A DNA stretch of 64,000 nt from Lachnospira sp. (lineage in GTDB: Bacteria > Bacillota > Clostridia > Lachnospirales > Lachnospiraceae), in NCBI GenBank assembly GCA_017621205.1, contig JAGATQ010000032.1, positions 1 through 64,000 of the forward strand, in the 5' to 3' direction. The first letter of the stretch is position 1; every line of letters begins with the position of its first letter. The notes under the pieces are model-generated. The model saw only the letters and a program-made list of their open reading frames with translations. It searched no databases and was not told where the DNA came from. The position numbers and the translations under genes were made by a program. Positions 34,918 to 44,453 of this stretch are shown piece after piece.

Positions 34918-36165
34918 ATGGGTGCAAATATGAATAGTACTCCTTCGGGACAGCGGGTGCATATTGGATTTTTTGGAAATCGAAATGTTGGCAAATCCAG
35001 TCTGGTCAATGCTATAACCAACCAGTCACTGGCGGTGGTTTCCGATAAAAAAGGGACGACGACAGACCCGGTGATGAAGTCTATGGAGCTGTTGCCTCTT
35101 GGGGCAGTTGTGATAATAGATACTCCTGGACTGGATGATGAGGGGGAGCTCGGTGCTCTTCGGGTGGAGAAAACAAAGGAAATTATCCGGAAAACGGATA
35201 TTGCTGTCGTAGTTCTTGCTGCACAGGAGGATGTGTCAGAGGAGGAAAAGAAGCTGCTTGCCCAATTAAGGGAAAAGAAAGTTCCGGCTATTATAGCGGT
35301 GAATAAGATAGAAACCATGATACAGGCAAAGGGGGAGCAGGCGGTAAAGGACTATACTGAGGGGCTTCAAAAACAGTATGGGGTGAGTGTAGTTCCTGTG
35401 AGTGCCAAGGAAAAGCAGGGGCTGAATGAATTGAAGGAGGCACTTGGCACCATGCTTTCCAAGGATAGCAATGGGCAGCCACTGGTTGCTGATTTGGTAT
35501 CGGAAAATGATATGGTGGTTCTTGTGGTGCCCATTGATAGTTCCGCTCCGAAGGGGCGTTTGATATTGCCCCAGCAGCAGGTGATTCGGGATTTGCTAGA
35601 GGCTGGTGCGGCTTCCGTTGTCGTAAAAGAGAGCGAGCTTGACCATGCCCTAAAAGAGTTTCGTAGGAAGCCGGCTATGGTGATTACGGACAGTCAGGTA
35701 TTTGCAGCAGTAGCGAAGGATACACCGAGGGATATTCCTTTGACTTCTTTTTCTATTTTGATGGCACGGTATAAGGGATTTTTAGAAACAGCGGTAAAAG
35801 GAGTTGCAGCCATCTCCAATCTAAAGGATGGAGATAGCATTCTGATTGCAGAGGGCTGTACCCATCACCGCCAATGTGAGGATATCGGAACGGTGAAGAT
35901 TCCAAAATGGCTGAGGGAAAAGACAGGCAGGGAGCTTAGGGTTGATACCTGTTCCGGCAGGGAGTTTCCGAAGGACCTGTCCGGTTATGTGCTGGTTATC
36001 CATTGCGGGGGCTGTATGCTTAACGAGAAAGAAGTGAATTACAGGATGCAGCAGGCGGTAGAGCAGGGAGTACCATTTACCAATTATGGAATTGCGATTG
36101 CTTATATGAAGGGGATTTTAAGGAGGAGTATCGAGTTGTTTCCGGAGCTTGTTAGGTTGATTTGA
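34918..36165 (+). CDS. hydF: [FeFe]-hydrogenase maturation GTPase HydF
   Basis: Scaffold/carrier GTPase that receives the 2Fe subcluster and hands it to apo-[FeFe] hydrogenase. 415 residues: an N-terminal Era-like GTPase domain with GNRNVGKSS (20-28), DTPGLDD and NKIE; a dimerisation domain; and a C-terminal Fe-S domain with C314-T-H-H and C363-G-G-C366 as cluster ligands. Full length. I use ATG 34918; a TTG at 34909 is also possible with the AGAAAGGA site. hydE and hydG are not in the window, so the maturases are dispersed. The signal genes upstream end 32 bases before. Confidence 0.94.
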   Translation: MGANMNSTPSGQRVHIGFFGNRNVGKSSLVNAITNQSLAVVSDKKGTTTDPVMKSMELLPLGAVVIIDTPGLDDEGELGALRVEKTKEIIRKTDIAVVVLAAQEDVSEEEKKLLAQLREKKVPAIIAVNKIETMIQAKGEQAVKDYTEGLQKQYGVSVVPVSAKEKQGLNELKEALGTMLSKDSNGQPLVADLVSENDMVVLVVPIDSSAPKGRLILPQQQVIRDLLEAGAASVVVKESELDHALKEFRRKPAMVITDSQVFAAVAKDTPRDIPLTSFSILMARYKGFLETAVKGVAAISNLKDGDSILIAEGCTHHRQCEDIGTVKIPKWLREKTGRELRVDTCSGREFPKDLSGYVLVIHCGGCMLNEKEVNYRMQQAVEQGVPFTNYGIAIAYMKGILRRSIELFPELVRLI

Positions 36166-36210
36166 TTAGTGTAAGGATTTTGCATATTGTGTAATCTAAA
36201 ATAGTGATAT

Positions 36211-36238
36211 AAAAAGGCGGTGAGAGTACCGCTTTTTT
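36211..36238 (+). terminator. Terminator after hydF
   Basis: GCGGT/ACCGC stem with a 6-base loop, preceded by As and followed by TTTTTT. Confidence 0.8.
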
Positions 36239-36306
36239 ATATTATAAAATGTTCTTTATTTTCATTTATTCCATCAATCATTGCACTTTATTGGATTTAT
36301 TTATAA

Positions 36307-36335
36307 TTGAATAATAATATGTCGTATGGTATCAT
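36307..36335 (+). promoter_or_regulatory. Promoter before the small secreted protein gene
   Basis: TTGAAT (36307-36312), 17-base spacer, TATCAT (36330-36335). Confidence 0.5.
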
Positions 36336-36410
36336 GGGTTGAGTGAGTGTGGAAAATTTTTGGCATATATAGCGAAAGATTAAAACAATTAAAATTAGGA
36401 GGTAATGAGT

Positions 36411-36872
36411 ATGAGGAACAAAAGCTTTAGCAAAAAGAACAGGAATGGTTTTAAAGAGCAGTCATGGACGGAGGAGACAGGCAGCATAGGAAGACGGAAG
36501 GGTATGGTAACAGCATTGCTGGCATTGGTGTTATTGTCAGGAACGTCACTTAGTGCCTATGCGGCAACGGTGACGATTGCACCTGTTGGTTATGAGAAAG
36601 TAGGGACAACTTATGTGACAAAGACAAGCTTTATACCAGATAAGAGCGGTGGTACGTTATATGTAAGAACCAGACCGACGACGCAGACAGATGCAAAGCT
36701 AAATATTAGTCTTGGGAAAAAAATATTAGCAGAAGGTACGTTTCCTTATCAGACACAGGGACCATATATTTCAGCGACAATGTCTAAGAATAAGCAGTAT
36801 GATGTACAGGTGCGGGCAGTTTCCGGAAAGGTCAGTGGGCAGATTAGCGGATATTGTTCGTATGGCAATTAG
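36411..36872 (+). CDS. Small secreted protein of unknown function
   Basis: A 153-residue protein with a long basic N-terminus (about 30 residues), a hydrophobic core (about 36-52) and a likely AYA-A cleavage site. The mature part of about 100 residues is beta-rich with many Thr, Lys and Gly, ending in GYCSYGN with its only Cys. ATG 36411 lies 7 bases after AGGAGGT; an internal ATG at about residue 32 would give a standard signal peptide. It is immediately upstream of an ABC exporter, so it could be the exporter's partner or be protected by it; this is inference. Confidence 0.7.
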   Translation: MRNKSFSKKNRNGFKEQSWTEETGSIGRRKGMVTALLALVLLSGTSLSAYAATVTIAPVGYEKVGTTYVTKTSFIPDKSGGTLYVRTRPTTQTDAKLNISLGKKILAEGTFPYQTQGPYISATMSKNKQYDVQVRAVSGKVSGQISGYCSYGN

Positions 36873-36923
36873 GTTGGAGAAAAACAATTGTTGTTGCGTT
36901 CACGTTAGGAGCAGATAAAAGCG

Positions 36924-38648
36924 ATGGTTACATATGCACTTAATTTCTATAAGTATAATAAGAGGATGACAAGGGCAGCCGTTTTCTCGGTGCTGCTAGG
37001 TATGGTAACCTTGGTGGTGACCCTGCTGCTTGTGCGTGGCTCCATGATGACGGAGTACGAGGATGGGTTATGCAGTTCAGGAAATTATAATTATATTGCC
37101 CTTCACATCACGGAGGAGCAGTACAGTGCTATGAAGAATAATCCGGCATTCGCACAGGTTGGCGTGTTGCGGGAGGAGGGGACAGCAGAGCTTGCAGACG
37201 GGAGCGTGGCACTCGTCAGTGCGGATGAGGAAAGCATGGATCTCTATCATCCAATGTGTCTGGAGGGCAGTCTCCCTGAGAAGGAGAACGAACTGGCAGC
37301 ACCGGAGAGGTTCTTTATAAGGCTTGGTATCCGACCTGTGATAGGGGATACGGTGAACCTGTCTGTAACATACGACGGGGAAGAGACGGAGCAGCAGTAT
37401 GTGATATGCGGAATACTGGATAACATAGATAGAAATTGGGATAATGCCAGCCAGAGTGAGTTTACCTATCCGGAGGTGTTTGTGGGGCAGAACCATAGGG
37501 GAGAGATACTATGTGCTCTCATGACAGAATCGGCTGATGAAGCTGCTTCGGATACGGTATACACATTTTTAGAGGATGGGGGATATGTCTATTGTGGTGA
37601 TGATGGAAAAGCAAGGGTTGAAGCATCGTTTATAACCAATGCACAGGAGATGTCGCAAGGCGACGTTGCGGCTTCCATGGGAACTACGAAAAAGAGGTTT
37701 GAATCGGCAATCCTTATTCCGCTGTTTTCGCTGGTTATTTCACTGCTCGTGGTTATTCTTGTATTCTGCTCGTTTAAAAGCTTATATCAGAAACGGATGA
37801 AGACCTTTAGCCTGATGGGGCTGTGGGGTATGAGCAGGCGGACGATGCTTGGCTGCCTGCTAGGGGAACTCGGTGTGATACTCCTTGTTTCTATCATGCT
37901 TGGACTCATTATGGGGGGGGCTGTATATGAGTGCATTTTCTTGCTTCAGTGCCTTGACTCGTCTACACCGTTACAATCCGGTCTGACCGTAAACCGTATT
38001 ATAAAAGCAGTGACGATTCCTCCGTTTTTATATGCTGCTTCAGTGATATTTTTTTCCTCCCTGTTTGCGATGATCGCTGTGATAGGCTATTTGGAGTTTC
38101 CAAGTGTGAGCGGCAAGGGGAAAAAACGCAAGGTACCCGGACGCAGGAAGCCTATAAAGAGCTATGCCGGACAATTGGCCTGTCTGATGAAAATAAAAAA
38201 GGGGCAGATAGTAGTTGTGGCAGCTGTTGTGTCTGTAATATTTATGTGCATTTATTTTGGTTCCCTGTTTATCTATGCCAAATATGATACTGCCGTCTCT
38301 ATGGAAAAGGATGAGCTTAATAACCTTGGGTTAACGGATTTGGATTACCTTGCGAATAAAAATTTTTATTTGGCACAGTTTGAAACATGTAGCCTGAACC
38401 GGCATGACAGGGGCGTGACAAATAAACAGTATCAAAGGCTTCTAGGGGAGGAAGCAGTAGAGAAGGTACAGGCTGTCATAGAGATTCCAAGCATGAAGGT
38501 TATCGAAGACAATCCATCCGGTATGCTTTCTATGTACTCGGTGAGTGAGTATGTGTCTTATGCAATGGGAGAAGAGATAGATAGAGGATATGGCGAGCTG
38601 ATAGAAAAAGCACAAAAAAAAACAGGGTTATTCAATGGCAGAGTATGA
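36924..38648 (+). CDS. FtsX-type ABC permease, N-terminal part (split)
   Basis: The first 574 residues of a MacB/FtsX-type permease. A membrane segment near the N-terminus (about 19-37) is followed by a large extracellular domain, then three membrane segments (about 265-385), and a fourth (about 428-450) that starts the second extracellular half. The frame then ends with a short unrelated tail, right after an A9 run at about 38614-38622. The second half continues in another frame at 38635. Together they would give about 950 residues, normal for this family. Either a one-base frameshift has broken the gene or slippage at A9 restores it. Confidence 0.75.
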   Translation: MVTYALNFYKYNKRMTRAAVFSVLLGMVTLVVTLLLVRGSMMTEYEDGLCSSGNYNYIALHITEEQYSAMKNNPAFAQVGVLREEGTAELADGSVALVSADEESMDLYHPMCLEGSLPEKENELAAPERFFIRLGIRPVIGDTVNLSVTYDGEETEQQYVICGILDNIDRNWDNASQSEFTYPEVFVGQNHRGEILCALMTESADEAASDTVYTFLEDGGYVYCGDDGKARVEASFITNAQEMSQGDVAASMGTTKKRFESAILIPLFSLVISLLVVILVFCSFKSLYQKRMKTFSLMGLWGMSRRTMLGCLLGELGVILLVSIMLGLIMGGAVYECIFLLQCLDSSTPLQSGLTVNRIIKAVTIPPFLYAASVIFFSSLFAMIAVIGYLEFPSVSGKGKKRKVPGRRKPIKSYAGQLACLMKIKKGQIVVVAAVVSVIFMCIYFGSLFIYAKYDTAVSMEKDELNNLGLTDLDYLANKNFYLAQFETCSLNRHDRGVTNKQYQRLLGEEAVEKVQAVIEIPSMKVIEDNPSGMLSMYSVSEYVSYAMGEEIDRGYGELIEKAQKKTGLFNGRV

Positions 38649-39786
38649 GAATACTTATAATATACCGATGCTCGCTGCCAGTGTAGAGGATGTAAAGCAG
38701 AAATATGGACGAGATGTCGTGAGCGGCAGCATCCATGAGGAGAAGATAAACCGTGGGGAAGAAGTCGTACTGGTAATGGCAGACGATGGAACGAAACCGG
38801 AATATGCGGTTGGAGACAGGATTCATTTTACGGATTTAAAAATTACAGATAAAGATATTGAGGATTATAATTTTTCGAGCAGGAATATACCGGATTGGGT
38901 AGAGCCGGATTTTACTTATGATTATTACTATGACGAAACCGGAGAAACGGTAAAGCAGGATGCGTATGCCTTTGGAAGCAGATGGGATTTTGAGGCGGTA
39001 ATCGGTGCGGTTGTTAAAAAGGAGGATTTTTTTGACGATTTTTACGGTGTCGATAATTTATTGCCGGAGCAGGCGGGCATGTATTTTGTAACCTCGACGG
39101 ATGGGTTAAAGAATTTTGGTGTATCCGACCACAATTATACGAAGCTTGGCGTAAAGCTTAAGGAGCATACAACGAAACAGATGGAGGAGAGCTTCGAGAA
39201 GACGTGGTACAGCATCTGTAACGCAGATACAGATATGGATGATGTTTCCTCAAAGCAGGTGAGGGATAGGATAAGGACAGAGCAGAAATCCCATTTCTTT
39301 GTTGTGGTATTACTGTTTGTGATTTTAATGATATTTTCCTATTTTATGATACGGGCATACATAAAAATCAAAAAAACGGACTGCCAAGGTAATCTTGAGT
39401 TACTTTCCTATCTGGGATGCCGAAGCTTTGACATTACGGGAATCTTTTTAAGAATCCTGCTGCTTGCCGAGGGGGCTGCCTGTCTGGTCGGCTGGGTTAC
39501 AATCTATTTCTATGAGAGAAGAATTTTAAACATATACAGGCTATGTGGCTCTCCCATTACCATGAGGGATTTGCTGGAGAGTAATGCAGGAATGCTGCAG
39601 ATGAATTTTGAAATTGGTTCGCAGCTAAATATGGGAGGGTTTATCAATCTGTTTCAGTATCCATATATAAGGTTTTATATTATTTCGCTGTTAGTTGAAG
39701 CAGTTGTGATTGCCTTGTTATGTGTGTTTGGAACGAAGGATATTGTTTTTTCAAATAAGAGGAGAAAAAATCATGTTAGAAATTAA
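38635..39786 (+). CDS. FtsX-type ABC permease, C-terminal part (split)
   Basis: A 383-residue continuation of the upstream permease: the rest of the second extracellular domain, then membrane segments at about 223-243, 279-300 and 355-375, as in the last half of FtsX-like permeases (LLSYLGCRSFDITGIFLRI matches the conserved cytoplasmic turn). No ribosome site precedes ATG 38635, so independent translation is unlikely. Shifting one base at the A9 run joins it to the upstream frame. It overlaps the ATPase gene by 14 bases, so the operon was once intact and coupled. Confidence 0.72.
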   Translation: MAEYENTYNIPMLAASVEDVKQKYGRDVVSGSIHEEKINRGEEVVLVMADDGTKPEYAVGDRIHFTDLKITDKDIEDYNFSSRNIPDWVEPDFTYDYYYDETGETVKQDAYAFGSRWDFEAVIGAVVKKEDFFDDFYGVDNLLPEQAGMYFVTSTDGLKNFGVSDHNYTKLGVKLKEHTTKQMEESFEKTWYSICNADTDMDDVSSKQVRDRIRTEQKSHFFVVVLLFVILMIFSYFMIRAYIKIKKTDCQGNLELLSYLGCRSFDITGIFLRILLLAEGAACLVGWVTIYFYERRILNIYRLCGSPITMRDLLESNAGMLQMNFEIGSQLNMGGFINLFQYPYIRFYIISLLVEAVVIALLCVFGTKDIVFSNKRRKNHVRN

Positions 39787-40432
39787 GGAATTGACAAAGG
39801 AATATGGAACAGGAGAGCTTTGTATCAAGGCGTTGGATAACGTAAGCCTTGTGATTGAGGCGGGGGATATTCTTGCAATAACCGGAAAAAGCGGCAGTGG
39901 GAAAACGACACTTCTTAAAATGATAGGGGGGATTGATTATCCGACGGACGGTTCTGTGCTATATGGTGAAAAAAATCTTTCGGATTATTCAAATTCTGAA
40001 ATTCTCCAATACCGTAACCGGGTAGTAGGGTTTGTTTTTCAGGATTTTAAGCTGGTTGAAGAGCTTAGTGTTGAGGAAAATATCGGTGTTCCTGCCAAGA
40101 TAGCAAAAACGAAAATTGATGAGGAGTACTACCAGACAATTATTGAAAATCTGGAGCTTGGTGGTATTGAAAGGAAATTTCCCAACGCATTGAGCGGAGG
40201 ACAGCAGCAGAGAGTGGCGATTGCAAGAGCACTTATTAATAAGCCTCGTATGTTGCTTTGCGATGAACCGACTGGAAATCTGGATAAAGAGACCGGGAAT
40301 CATGTGATAGAGTTATTATTTCATATTCGGAAGCTGTTTCAAACTACCATTATTATTGTGACGCACGACTCGGAAATTGCTGGCAGATGTGATAAGATTG
40401 TGGAATTATCCGATGGGCATATTGTCAGTTAA
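39773..40432 (+). CDS. ABC transporter ATP-binding protein (MacB/LolD type)
   Basis: A 219-residue ATPase for the FtsX-type permease. Walker A GKSGSGKTT, Q-loop FVFQDFKL, signature LSGGQQQRVAIARAL, Walker B LLCDEPTGNLD and the H-loop THD are intact, so it should be active. This family drives antimicrobial-peptide removal or lipoprotein-type mechanotransmission, not classic transport. ATG 39773 with AAGAGGAG upstream is inside the permease's last codons, so translation is coupled. Bacitracin/lantibiotic-type resistance is a plausible role, but no sensor kinase is adjacent. Confidence 0.9.
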   Translation: MLEIKELTKEYGTGELCIKALDNVSLVIEAGDILAITGKSGSGKTTLLKMIGGIDYPTDGSVLYGEKNLSDYSNSEILQYRNRVVGFVFQDFKLVEELSVEENIGVPAKIAKTKIDEEYYQTIIENLELGGIERKFPNALSGGQQQRVAIARALINKPRMLLCDEPTGNLDKETGNHVIELLFHIRKLFQTTIIIVTHDSEIAGRCDKIVELSDGHIVS

Positions 40433-40549
40433 AAAAATAAAAGCCACAATAATAATTAAATGTCTATTGGTACTTGTCGCATAGGTGTTCTAATACTCTA
40501 ATTTATATTCACTTTCTAAAACTATTCTATGTTTTGTTGAGATGTCCTC

Positions 40550-40600
40550 TTGACATAATTCCACAATTTTAATATAATTTATATACCCCTAGGGGGTATA
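40550..40600 (+). promoter_or_regulatory. csoR promoter with copper-repressor operator
   Basis: Consensus TTGACA (40550-40555), 17-base spacer, consensus TATAAT (40573-40578). The palindrome TATACCCCTAGGGGGTATA (40582-40600) lies right over the start site. Such a TACCCC...GGGGTA box is the classic CsoR operator, so CsoR should repress its own gene and be released by Cu(I). Confidence 0.88.
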
Positions 40601-40611
40601 AGGAGGCTGCT

Positions 40612-40935
40612 ATGAAATGTAATTGTCAGACAGGAGAAGCATTAAGTTCAGAAGACATCCGTCATAAGGTAAGGCAGGAAGAAGAGAAGAAGGCTTTACT
40701 GACCCGTCTGAAGCGGATTGAAGGACAGGTACGCGGAGTTCATCTTATGGTGGAGGAAGACCGGTACTGTGTTGATATTGTAACACAGGTATCCGCAATA
40801 TGTGCTGCTTTAAACAGCTTTAATAAAGAATTGCTGGCAAGACATATCAAGACCTGTGTATCAGATGATATCAGGGAAGGCAATGAAGACGCTGTGGATG
40901 AGCTTTGCGAGCTTTTGAAGAAGTTGATGAAGTAA
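40612..40935 (+). CDS. csoR: Copper-sensing repressor CsoR
   Basis: An all-helical metal-sensing repressor of 107 residues. The Cu(I) ligand set C53, H78 and C82 (RYCVDIVTQV, then RHIKTC) is complete, and LLTRLKRIEGQVRGV is the family's DNA-contacting helix. The N-terminus has an extra MKCNC pair of Cys. AAGGAGG precedes ATG 40612, and its own operator overlaps the promoter. copA follows after 191 bases, and is the expected second target although no second operator was seen there. Confidence 0.93.
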   Translation: MKCNCQTGEALSSEDIRHKVRQEEEKKALLTRLKRIEGQVRGVHLMVEEDRYCVDIVTQVSAICAALNSFNKELLARHIKTCVSDDIREGNEDAVDELCELLKKLMK

Positions 40936-41126
40936 GCTTCATAAGTAATTATGATTTAGTAATGAAATGTGAGTTTTGGGCTGTTACTATTATGGTATAG
41001 TTTATGAAGGTGCATGTTTTTCTTGAATATGTTTACAATAAAAATGTATAGTATAGGTAATTGTGAAATAGCAGAAATATTGAATTATATCATCTAATTA
41101 TCTATCGTATAAAGCGAGGTGATACC

Positions 41127-43727
41127 ATGAAAAAAGAAGTATATGATATTACAGGAATGTCCTGTTCTGCCTGTTCTTCCCATGTGGAGAAGTGTGTATC
41201 TAAATTGGAAGGCGTGAACAGTCTTACTGTGAATTTACTCACCAATAGTATGCAGATTGAATATGAGGAAAGTGCCCTTTCTAAGGATGAGATTATAGAT
41301 GCTGTTACCAAGGCGGGATATGGTGCCAGCTTAAGAGGAGATGAAGCTTTCGCCCAGAAGGCAGATAAGCAGGCTGCCAGAGAAGAGCAGAAGCGGAAGC
41401 GGGAACAGGAGGATAGGAGTATGAGAAATCGGCTTATATGGTCGGTTGTCTTTTTAATTCCTTTGATGTATGTATCTATGGGACACATGTTATATTCTGC
41501 CCTGTCTTTGGAACTGCCGTACATTACAAGGAATTATTTACATGGTAATGCCAATGCGGTTACTATTGCATTTACCCAGTTGTTGTTATTGATACCTATT
41601 TTACTATTAAACCGGAAGTATTTTACGAAGGGTTTTTCTACTCTTTGGAGGGGGAGCCCCAATATGGACAGCCTCATTGCAGTTGGGGCAGGGGCAGCAG
41701 TGCTTTATGGAATCTTTGCAATTTACCGGATTGGATATGGGCTGGGTCATGGTAATCTGGATTTAGTGGCTCAATATAGCCATGACCTGTATTTCGAATC
41801 AGCAGGTATGATTTTAACACTTGTTACGATTGGTAAATATCTGGAACACCGCTCGAAAAGTAAAACCAGTGAGGCCATTACGAAGCTGATGGATTTGACA
41901 CCGAAGACAGTAACAGTGTTAAAGGATGGCAGGGAAGAGGTAATTGGTGCAGAGGAGCTCAGGGCAGGAGACATTTTCCTGTTGAAGCCGGGAGAAGCGG
42001 CTGCGGTGGATGGCATAATTGTATCTGGGACTTCTTCCTTTGATGAATCTGCGATTACCGGAGAAAGTCTTCCCGTCGCAAAAAAACAGGGAGATTCGAT
42101 TGTGTCTGCTACCATCAACCTGAACGGTGTGGTGCAGGCGAGAGCGAGCAAGGTGGGCGAGGATACAACGATAGCCCAGATGATACGGCTGGTGGAGGAG
42201 GCATCTGCATCGAAAGCCCCGATTGCCAAGCTGGCAGACAAGGTGGCAGGAGTGTTTGTACCTGTAGTAATTGGGATTGCCCTGCTTACCTTTATAGTCT
42301 GGCTGTTTGCCGGTGCAGCCTTTGAGTTTGCGATGTCCTGTGGTATTGCAGTGCTGGTTATATCCTGTCCCTGTGCCCTGGGACTGGCAACACCCGTTGC
42401 CATCATGGTAGGAACCGGAGCCGGTGCAGAGCATGGTGTGCTGATTAAGTCGGGAGAAGCACTGCAGGCATTTCATCAGATTGATACCGTAGTGCTTGAT
42501 AAGACAGGGACGATTACAGAGGGAAAGCCAAGGGTGACGGATGTGAAGGTCTTCGGAATGGAGGAACAGGCGTTCGTACCCATTGCCGCCAGTTTAGAGT
42601 GCTCCAGTGAGCATCCGTTGGCAGCAGCAATTGTGGAATATGCAAAGCAAAAGCAGTATACGCCTGTTTCTGTAGAAAACTTTGAAGCAGTATTTGGGAA
42701 AGGTATCCGGGGCAGTGTGCAAGGTACTGATTATATTGCCGGCAATGAAGCCTTTTTGCTGAAGGAGGGGGTTATTCTTAATCCCGAACAAAAGCAGATG
42801 CTTACTACTCTTGCGAAACAGGGAAAAACTCCAATGTTATTTGCGAGAGCACAGGAAAAAGGAATGGAGCTGCTTGGGATGATAGCGGTGGCAGATGTGG
42901 TAAAGCCGACCAGTAAGGAAGCGGTGGAGCTGCTTCATAAGGAAAATATTTCCGTTATTATGCTGACGGGAGACAATGAGATAACTGCCAATGCGATAAA
43001 GGAGCAGGTTATGATTGACCGGGTTATCGCAGGAGTGCTGCCGACGGGGAAGGAAGCAGAAATCAAGGCATTAAAGAAGACTGGAAAACAGGTTGCCATG
43101 GTGGGTGACGGAATTAACGATGCTCCAGCTCTGGCAGCAGCGGATGTAGGTGTTGCCATTGGTGCAGGTACGGATATTGCCATTGAAAGTGCGGATATTG
43201 TGTTGATGAGAAATGATTTGCGGGATGTGTCTGGGGCAATTCATTTAAGCAGGGCAGTCATCCGTAATATTAAGCAGAATCTGTTCTGGGCATTTTTCTA
43301 TAATTGTATTGGAATTCCGCTGGCGGCGGGGGTGCTGTATCCGGTATTTGCTTTAAAGCTTAGTCCTATGTTTGGGGCATTTGCCATGAGCTTGAGCAGT
43401 GTTTGTGTTGTGTCGAATGCGCTTCGGTTGAAGGGCTTACGATGGTATAAAAATAATGGTGATGTGAAAGAAGACGTTGCAGAGCCAGAAAAACTAGAAG
43501 AAAGTGAGGTAACAATGATGACAAAAACGATTACGATTGAGGGAATGTCCTGCGGGCATTGTACTGCGAGAGTAGAGACTGCCTTGAAAGCACTTGACGG
43601 TGTGCAAGAGGTTATCATGAGTTTGGAGGATAAAACTGCGATAGTCTCTGCAGAGGAAAAGGTGTCGGAGGATATGATGAAGGGGGCTGTTACAGAAGCT
43701 GGGTACGATGTCGTTTCCATTGCATAG
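41127..43727 (+). CDS. copA: Copper-exporting P1B-type ATPase with terminal HMA domains
   Basis: An 866-residue Cu(I) efflux ATPase. Domain order: N-terminal HMA (GMSCSACSSHVEK), eight membrane segments, TGES actuator loop, C414-P-C416 in the transport helix, D458 in DKTGT, and GDGINDAPAL. A second HMA domain (GMSCGHCTARVE) follows at about 800-866, where chaperone CopZ is usually a separate protein. A GAGGT site and ATG at 43515-43518 lie in frame just before it, so free CopZ-like protein could be made from an internal start. csoR lies 191 bases upstream. Confidence 0.95.
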   Translation: MKKEVYDITGMSCSACSSHVEKCVSKLEGVNSLTVNLLTNSMQIEYEESALSKDEIIDAVTKAGYGASLRGDEAFAQKADKQAAREEQKRKREQEDRSMRNRLIWSVVFLIPLMYVSMGHMLYSALSLELPYITRNYLHGNANAVTIAFTQLLLLIPILLLNRKYFTKGFSTLWRGSPNMDSLIAVGAGAAVLYGIFAIYRIGYGLGHGNLDLVAQYSHDLYFESAGMILTLVTIGKYLEHRSKSKTSEAITKLMDLTPKTVTVLKDGREEVIGAEELRAGDIFLLKPGEAAAVDGIIVSGTSSFDESAITGESLPVAKKQGDSIVSATINLNGVVQARASKVGEDTTIAQMIRLVEEASASKAPIAKLADKVAGVFVPVVIGIALLTFIVWLFAGAAFEFAMSCGIAVLVISCPCALGLATPVAIMVGTGAGAEHGVLIKSGEALQAFHQIDTVVLDKTGTITEGKPRVTDVKVFGMEEQAFVPIAASLECSSEHPLAAAIVEYAKQKQYTPVSVENFEAVFGKGIRGSVQGTDYIAGNEAFLLKEGVILNPEQKQMLTTLAKQGKTPMLFARAQEKGMELLGMIAVADVVKPTSKEAVELLHKENISVIMLTGDNEITANAIKEQVMIDRVIAGVLPTGKEAEIKALKKTGKQVAMVGDGINDAPALAAADVGVAIGAGTDIAIESADIVLMRNDLRDVSGAIHLSRAVIRNIKQNLFWAFFYNCIGIPLAAGVLYPVFALKLSPMFGAFAMSLSSVCVVSNALRLKGLRWYKNNGDVKEDVAEPEKLEESEVTMMTKTITIEGMSCGHCTARVETALKALDGVQEVIMSLEDKTAIVSAEEKVSEDMMKGAVTEAGYDVVSIA

Positions 43728-43750
43728 TGAAAGGGTAAGGAATGCACAGC

Positions 43751-44362
43751 TTAATTTAAAGAAGAACGTACAGCATGGATAAAGGCATGTAATTTCTCGG
43801 GGTCCTTGCAGGGCTTATCTGCATATTCTACCCCGGAGGAGATATCTACACCATCCGGTGAGACGGCGGCGATTGCCTTGGTCACGTTGCCTGCGTTTAA
43901 TCCGCCTGCCAGCAGACGAAGCTTACCATCCCTTGGCAGTGCTTTCAGCATATTCCAGTCAAAGGTAGTGCCGCTGCCCGGTTCGGCAGCATCAAACACA
44001 TAGCCGGCAATCTGTTGATAGGGACGGTACTGTTCGTATTGCTCCATATCGTGAACGTTAAAGGCTTTAAGAATGGGAAGCGGGCAATGGAGTATCAAAT
44101 CTTCGCTGAGCCTTCCGTGAATCTGAATATAATCAAAGCCTGCCTCGGCAATTAGTTCCATCTGCTTTATGGTTGGCTCCACTACAACGGCAACGTTTTT
44201 TATGGATTGGTTCAGATGGCTGATAAGTGTTTTGGCAGTGGGGATATCTATGTTTCGTTTACTTTTAGGGAAAAAAAGCACCATTCCTGCAAAATCTATC
44301 TGATATTGATTCAGATATTCTGTATCAGCAATGGTAGTAATACCGCATATTTTTATTTTCAT
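43751..44362 (-). CDS. trpF: Phosphoribosylanthranilate isomerase
   Basis: Tryptophan-pathway isomerase (PRA to CdRP), a 203-residue TIM barrel. KICGIT near the N-terminus contains the catalytic Cys, and the C-terminal GVDISSGVEY phosphate-binding segment is intact. The GGGAGGTT site precedes the start on the minus strand. It faces copA with only 23 bases between, and no other trp gene is present, so it is either a lone gene or a remnant of a dispersed operon. Confidence 0.9.
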   Translation of the reverse strand: MKIKICGITTIADTEYLNQYQIDFAGMVLFFPKSKRNIDIPTAKTLISHLNQSIKNVAVVVEPTIKQMELIAEAGFDYIQIHGRLSEDLILHCPLPILKAFNVHDMEQYEQYRPYQQIAGYVFDAAEPGSGTTFDWNMLKALPRDGKLRLLAGGLNAGNVTKAIAAVSPDGVDISSGVEYADKPCKDPEKLHAFIHAVRSSLN

Positions 44363-44453
44363 AATAACCTCCCAGAATGTTTCTTGTAATATAATAGCAT
44401 AAATGGGAGCTTTAAAACATGTTTTTTATTTGAAATTTTAGGAGGAATAGACA

